Origin: SIG598 sp045580875
GTDB taxonomy: Bacteria; Bacillota; Clostridia; Oscillospirales; Acutalibacteraceae
Direction: 5' to 3'
DNA length: 16,408 nt
NCBI GenBank assembly: GCA_045580875.1
Contig: JAZNOP010000011.1
Location: 1-16,408 of the forward strand
Shown here: piece after piece, positions 16,101-16,408 of the stretch
Position numbering within the stretch: position 1 is the first letter of the stretch
Layout: the number at the start of each line of letters is the position of its first letter
Notes under the pieces: generated by a model
Database searches by the model: none
What the model was told of the DNA's origin: nothing
What the model saw: the letters and a program-made list of their open reading frames with translations, nothing else
Position numbers and translations under genes: made by a program

Positions 16101-16408
16101 GGTATCAGAAACAGCATCACAGTTATCGCACATGACATAATGGGTTTCTGCATTCTCACAGTCAGCGTAGGAAGCAATCTTATCAGATGCCTTTTCGTTG
16201 AAGCTGTGCGGGAGCATTGCAACTTCTTCCTGTGCAACGATGGTCTGTCCACAGACAGTACACTTCTTACCCTCGGTAAGACCGGTTGCAGTACAGGTTG
16301 CCTCGACTGCAGGAATGGTCTCCTCGGTATGTGCTATCATTCCGATAACTTCCTGAGCCTTGAGGGTCTCGCCACAGACAGAGCACTTTGCGCCGTCTGT
16401 AAGACCGG
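10167..16408 (-). CDS. Giant secreted surface protein with phosphodiester glycosidase domain (5' end outside window)
   Basis: The visible 2079 codons are the C-terminal part of a larger protein: the frame stays open to base 16408 and the Met at 16340 lies inside a repeat, so it is not the start. Order from the N-side: CxxC repeats (15425-16408); an unrecognised helical module (about 14540-15420); a NAGPA/DUF2233 phosphodiester glycosidase domain (about 13745-14515) with VVSVNGAGYN, RTAVGITRTGKVVFMVLDGR and VNLDGGGSSTFV; an Ig-like domain (about 13480-13690); a beta-rich stretch; aromatic cell-wall/glucan-binding repeats (about 11500-12460); a GBS_Bsp-like domain (about 11200-11495); four CxxC repeats; three DUF5648 repeats. 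NAGPA enzymes cleave sugar-1-phosphodiesters, so teichoic-acid-like or phospho-glycan substrates are plausible (inference). The protein must be exported, but its signal peptide is not in view. Stop TAA at 10167-10169 is followed by a terminator. Confidence 0.9.
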   Translation of the reverse strand, partial: GLTDGAKCSVCGETLKAQEVIGMIAHTEETIPAVEATCTATGLTEGKKCTVCGQTIVAQEEVAMLPHSFNEKASDKIASYADCENAETHYVMCDNCDAVSDTKTVAVGTANGHNFANTASDKLATEATCTAAATYYVKCDNLGCTAVSETKTVSVGDPIEHTYNTKVSDKLATEADCENAATYFVQCDKCDAVSDTKTVAVGNALGHSIGEPVVIPTSCAAEGYTSHKCTRDNCDYEEKTDIVAKLPHNEVEDEELPATCTTTGLTAGSHCSVCGAVIKKQYEIEVRGHDLVQYEAKVATYTAPGYNDHESCNRCSYTTKVEIPMLEKPGITNYNDFIENLALLEELAAMYVSENPGKDPANLVIKYVRTGVDRYNSGSWNIMAGYEDAGFAAFVDQMEDQINSQMGSQDEMLIISSMKDIHNFYLPNGDYVDFGHMFGTMDITYHNNFGVNHADVAGWAGDTVDLVSLADRHGVSGTVDEMVQDITDNYLCYTFKEDDTFGLTDMYGDLDGFYVMQKLENTEYDTGTLTSIMQNYFTEDLTDEMRADFFLKNRLDGVTKRNAIREAVYTEYTGNKVISTLEGTREFNTDNLPDLRRAACYAVADYFCRLAGDWVEVLDNPYYTTFSSEYTELAPGITQEIHAAYTADDKQIKYYIATADINSEYVDVFANYKDNDPTSWGMQRVRDQANAAQAKYGNPDSEHYIENYQVVVSVNGAGYNMTTGEPGGLLVMGGVEYQAPNANGFFGILKDGTPVIGSTSDYYAMKDQVQEGIAAFGSTLVHDGKISVSASGDYYNNRASRTAVGITRTGKVVFMVLDGRQEPVSCGGSMEEIAQIMLEAGCVEAVNLDGGGSSTFVAKQPGDDEISLINRPSDGFERSVSTSLMMVSTAPSSTAFDHALLESETSYLTIGTSVQITATGVSATGDPAELPEGTTWAVSDTRWGSITEDGVFTGLRNGDVDVNLMLGDTVIGTKTMHVVTPNNLYFSRENMDVVYGSSIELPIVAIYDGKVVAVTAKDFVFTLANDTAGTIDGFTFTAAETSTVKKVVVTAALAADAEKTASMQISLYNQGEATFDFDKAVGGDRILAWDRQVTNATTEDNSFYIVVDPEQDMVTSYTFAIDMTQIPIPEELSDLVYMLPGADAADASAWGFLMQLAERVSVLSEVRPVLYFDKNFDVDYSGLTIVNEYFTLTETIMNPEDNSLTLILKWNDQTQAIDPATANPLCIVSGIKLTPKDDAAWDDRDRLIPVNTGEISYDIYLRANALYSFAQKPENQEIYGIYPFVNKDVYINGAPESGGYFGDIYATFEDSYTLMKVLKNGWVSEVGGYAYYENGERYTGVREVDGYYYDFRDDGICIGQNKYNGIFVEDGITKYAKFGVLSPGWVSVDGDRYCFDENGEGYDGDVVVEEVNMQFDNGKLLGGDSGFIVKSDGKTYHYTNGVKHYGWLQIGEDWYHFNTGTGAMTTGTRVIPDAEAAAKGAYYDFADDGVLLRGYFNPSGYYYWVGLPRVNDWVKNGADPDPEAWYHTNSHGHYVTDSSGKEVFNLELDGVTYQAVRIEYDGVVYTFNNRNGKLLLGDVVVNSDGTLSYMWAGEPVNDGWFEFKGETYYAYEDGHLATGSNVIDGKTYMFTERGILVTDGIILTATLNADSSVMTVATSETEKITALEVAIWPANANQQETIQWFDMVEDENGKWSVEVPMCLYNMADTYNLHAYATSEGQTYLLVNTVVKVDTAVDHKIETTYEDKVDATCTADGSYVKVETCTLCGNEISRETVTVKTEGHKPGTPVSENADAATCINGGSYDSAVYCTVCNEELSRETVTIDAVGHTAGETVKENEVELTCTTDGSYDNVVYCTVCNEEISRETVTIKAEGHKEGEPVIENNYDATCVANGSYETVVYCTVCEEELSREKTTVTAPGHTYTDDKDKTCNVCGEERNKRIETTPMYRLFNPNTGEHFYTGSIEERDMLSAAGWHYEGVAWNAPVKEGQPVYRVYNPVTGDHHFTMSQTEVDNLVAIGWRYEGVAWNSASPSNLPMYRMYNPNTDIGSHHYTGSEEERDNLIAAGWIYEGIGWYGMLK
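10170..10572 (-). repeat. Three DUF5648 repeats at the C-terminus of the large surface protein
   Basis: Three tandem copies of about 40 residues: YRLFNPNTGEHFYTGS..., YRVYNPVTGDHHFTMS... and YRMYNPNTDIGSHHYTGS..., each continuing E-rich, then AGW or IGW, YEG(V/I)(A/G)W. The last copy carries a two-residue insertion before the HH and ends the protein, as in the DUF5722 protein. Codon choice differs between the two triplets, so the duplication is old. Confidence 0.88.
10590..11205 (-). repeat. C-terminal CxxC repeats (four full plus one short)
   Basis: Four copies of about 45 residues follow the pattern (A/L)TC...GSY..V.(Y/T)CT(V/L)C..E(I/L)SRETVT.....GH..G..V; a short TCNVCGEER unit closes the set. 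The pairing of a single Cys with a later CxxC gives three visible cysteines per copy. The family is common in clostridial surface proteins; metal binding or disulfides are both possible. Confidence 0.8.
11500..12460 (-). repeat. Cell-wall/glucan-binding-like aromatic repeats
   Basis: Several units of about 20-30 residues with GW(V/L)...G..YYF/YHF..G, for example NGWVSEVGGYAYYENGERY, GWLQIGEDWYHFNTGTG and DGWFEFKGETYYAYEDG. They match the CW_binding_1 style (choline- or glucan-binding type) and predict attachment to a wall polymer. Copies are irregular and separated by insertions. Confidence 0.75.
15425..16408 (-). repeat. N-side zinc-ribbon-like CxxC repeat array (continues outside window)
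   Basis: Two main repeat types alternate. Type A reads (P/E)ATCT.TGLT.G..C(T/S)VCG..I; a partial copy lies at the right edge. Type B occurs three times: SDK.A..A.CE.A..Y.V.CD.CDAVSDTKTVAVG. A variant near 15690-15760 and a degenerate last copy (HESCNRCSYTT) finish the array. Two copies widen the CxxC to Cx4C (CDNLGC, CTRDNC). The array runs off the window, so copy number is unknown. Confidence 0.82.

Noticed and set aside
16318..16340. ATG at 16340 as the start of the large protein
   Set aside because: The frame stays open to the window edge and the upstream codons read GLTDGAKCSVCGETL, another copy of the same repeat; no ribosome site or signal peptide is present.

Overview
The window looks like a chromosomal segment of a gut-type Firmicute in the class Clostridia, most likely a Ruminococcus-like member of the Oscillospiraceae. 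This is an inference from AGGAGG-like ribosome sites, sigma-A type promoters, threonine-rich linkers, large modular secreted proteins, and DUF5648 and CxxC repeats. No rRNA, tRNA, CRISPR array or insertion sequence was found. Every confidently called gene lies on the minus strand, so the layout below is given in transcription order, from high to low coordinates.

Region 1 (10167-16408): the C-terminal part of a very large secreted surface protein whose start lies beyond the right edge. It carries zinc-ribbon-like CxxC repeats, an unrecognised helical module, a phosphodiester glycosidase (NAGPA/DUF2233) domain, an Ig-like domain, cell-wall/glucan-binding repeats, a GBS_Bsp-like domain, more CxxC repeats and three terminal DUF5648 repeats. 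A strong stem-loop terminator follows it.

Region 2 (4049-9864): a six-gene operon behind a near-consensus promoter. The first four genes, rfbA-rfbB-rfbD-rfbC, are the complete dTDP-L-rhamnose pathway. They are followed by a DUF1972/GT4 glycosyltransferase resembling RgpA/GacB rhamnosyltransferases and a GT2 enzyme resembling RgpB/GacC. Genes are tightly spaced, two ribosome sites overlap the preceding gene, and the last two genes overlap as ATGATGA. A wobble-stabilised terminator closes the operon. The operon should make activated rhamnose and add the first rhamnose residues to a lipid-linked wall polysaccharide. No flippase, ABC exporter, polymerase or ligase is present here.

Region 3 (129-3708): a monocistronic secreted protein with its own extended -10 promoter, a signal peptide, a DUF5722 glycosidase-like TIM-barrel domain, a beta-sandwich, an Ig-like domain, a helical repeat, a poly-threonine linker, one CxxC motif and three DUF5648 repeats. 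A terminator follows. The first 100 bases may hold the start of another minus-strand gene or the end of a plus-strand gene.

The two secreted proteins that flank the rhamnose operon end in the same module set (CxxC motif plus three DUF5648 repeats). The joint picture is a cell-surface glycan locus: the operon builds a rhamnose-containing polymer, and the flanking proteins may bind to or act on cell-surface or external glycans. That link is inference.
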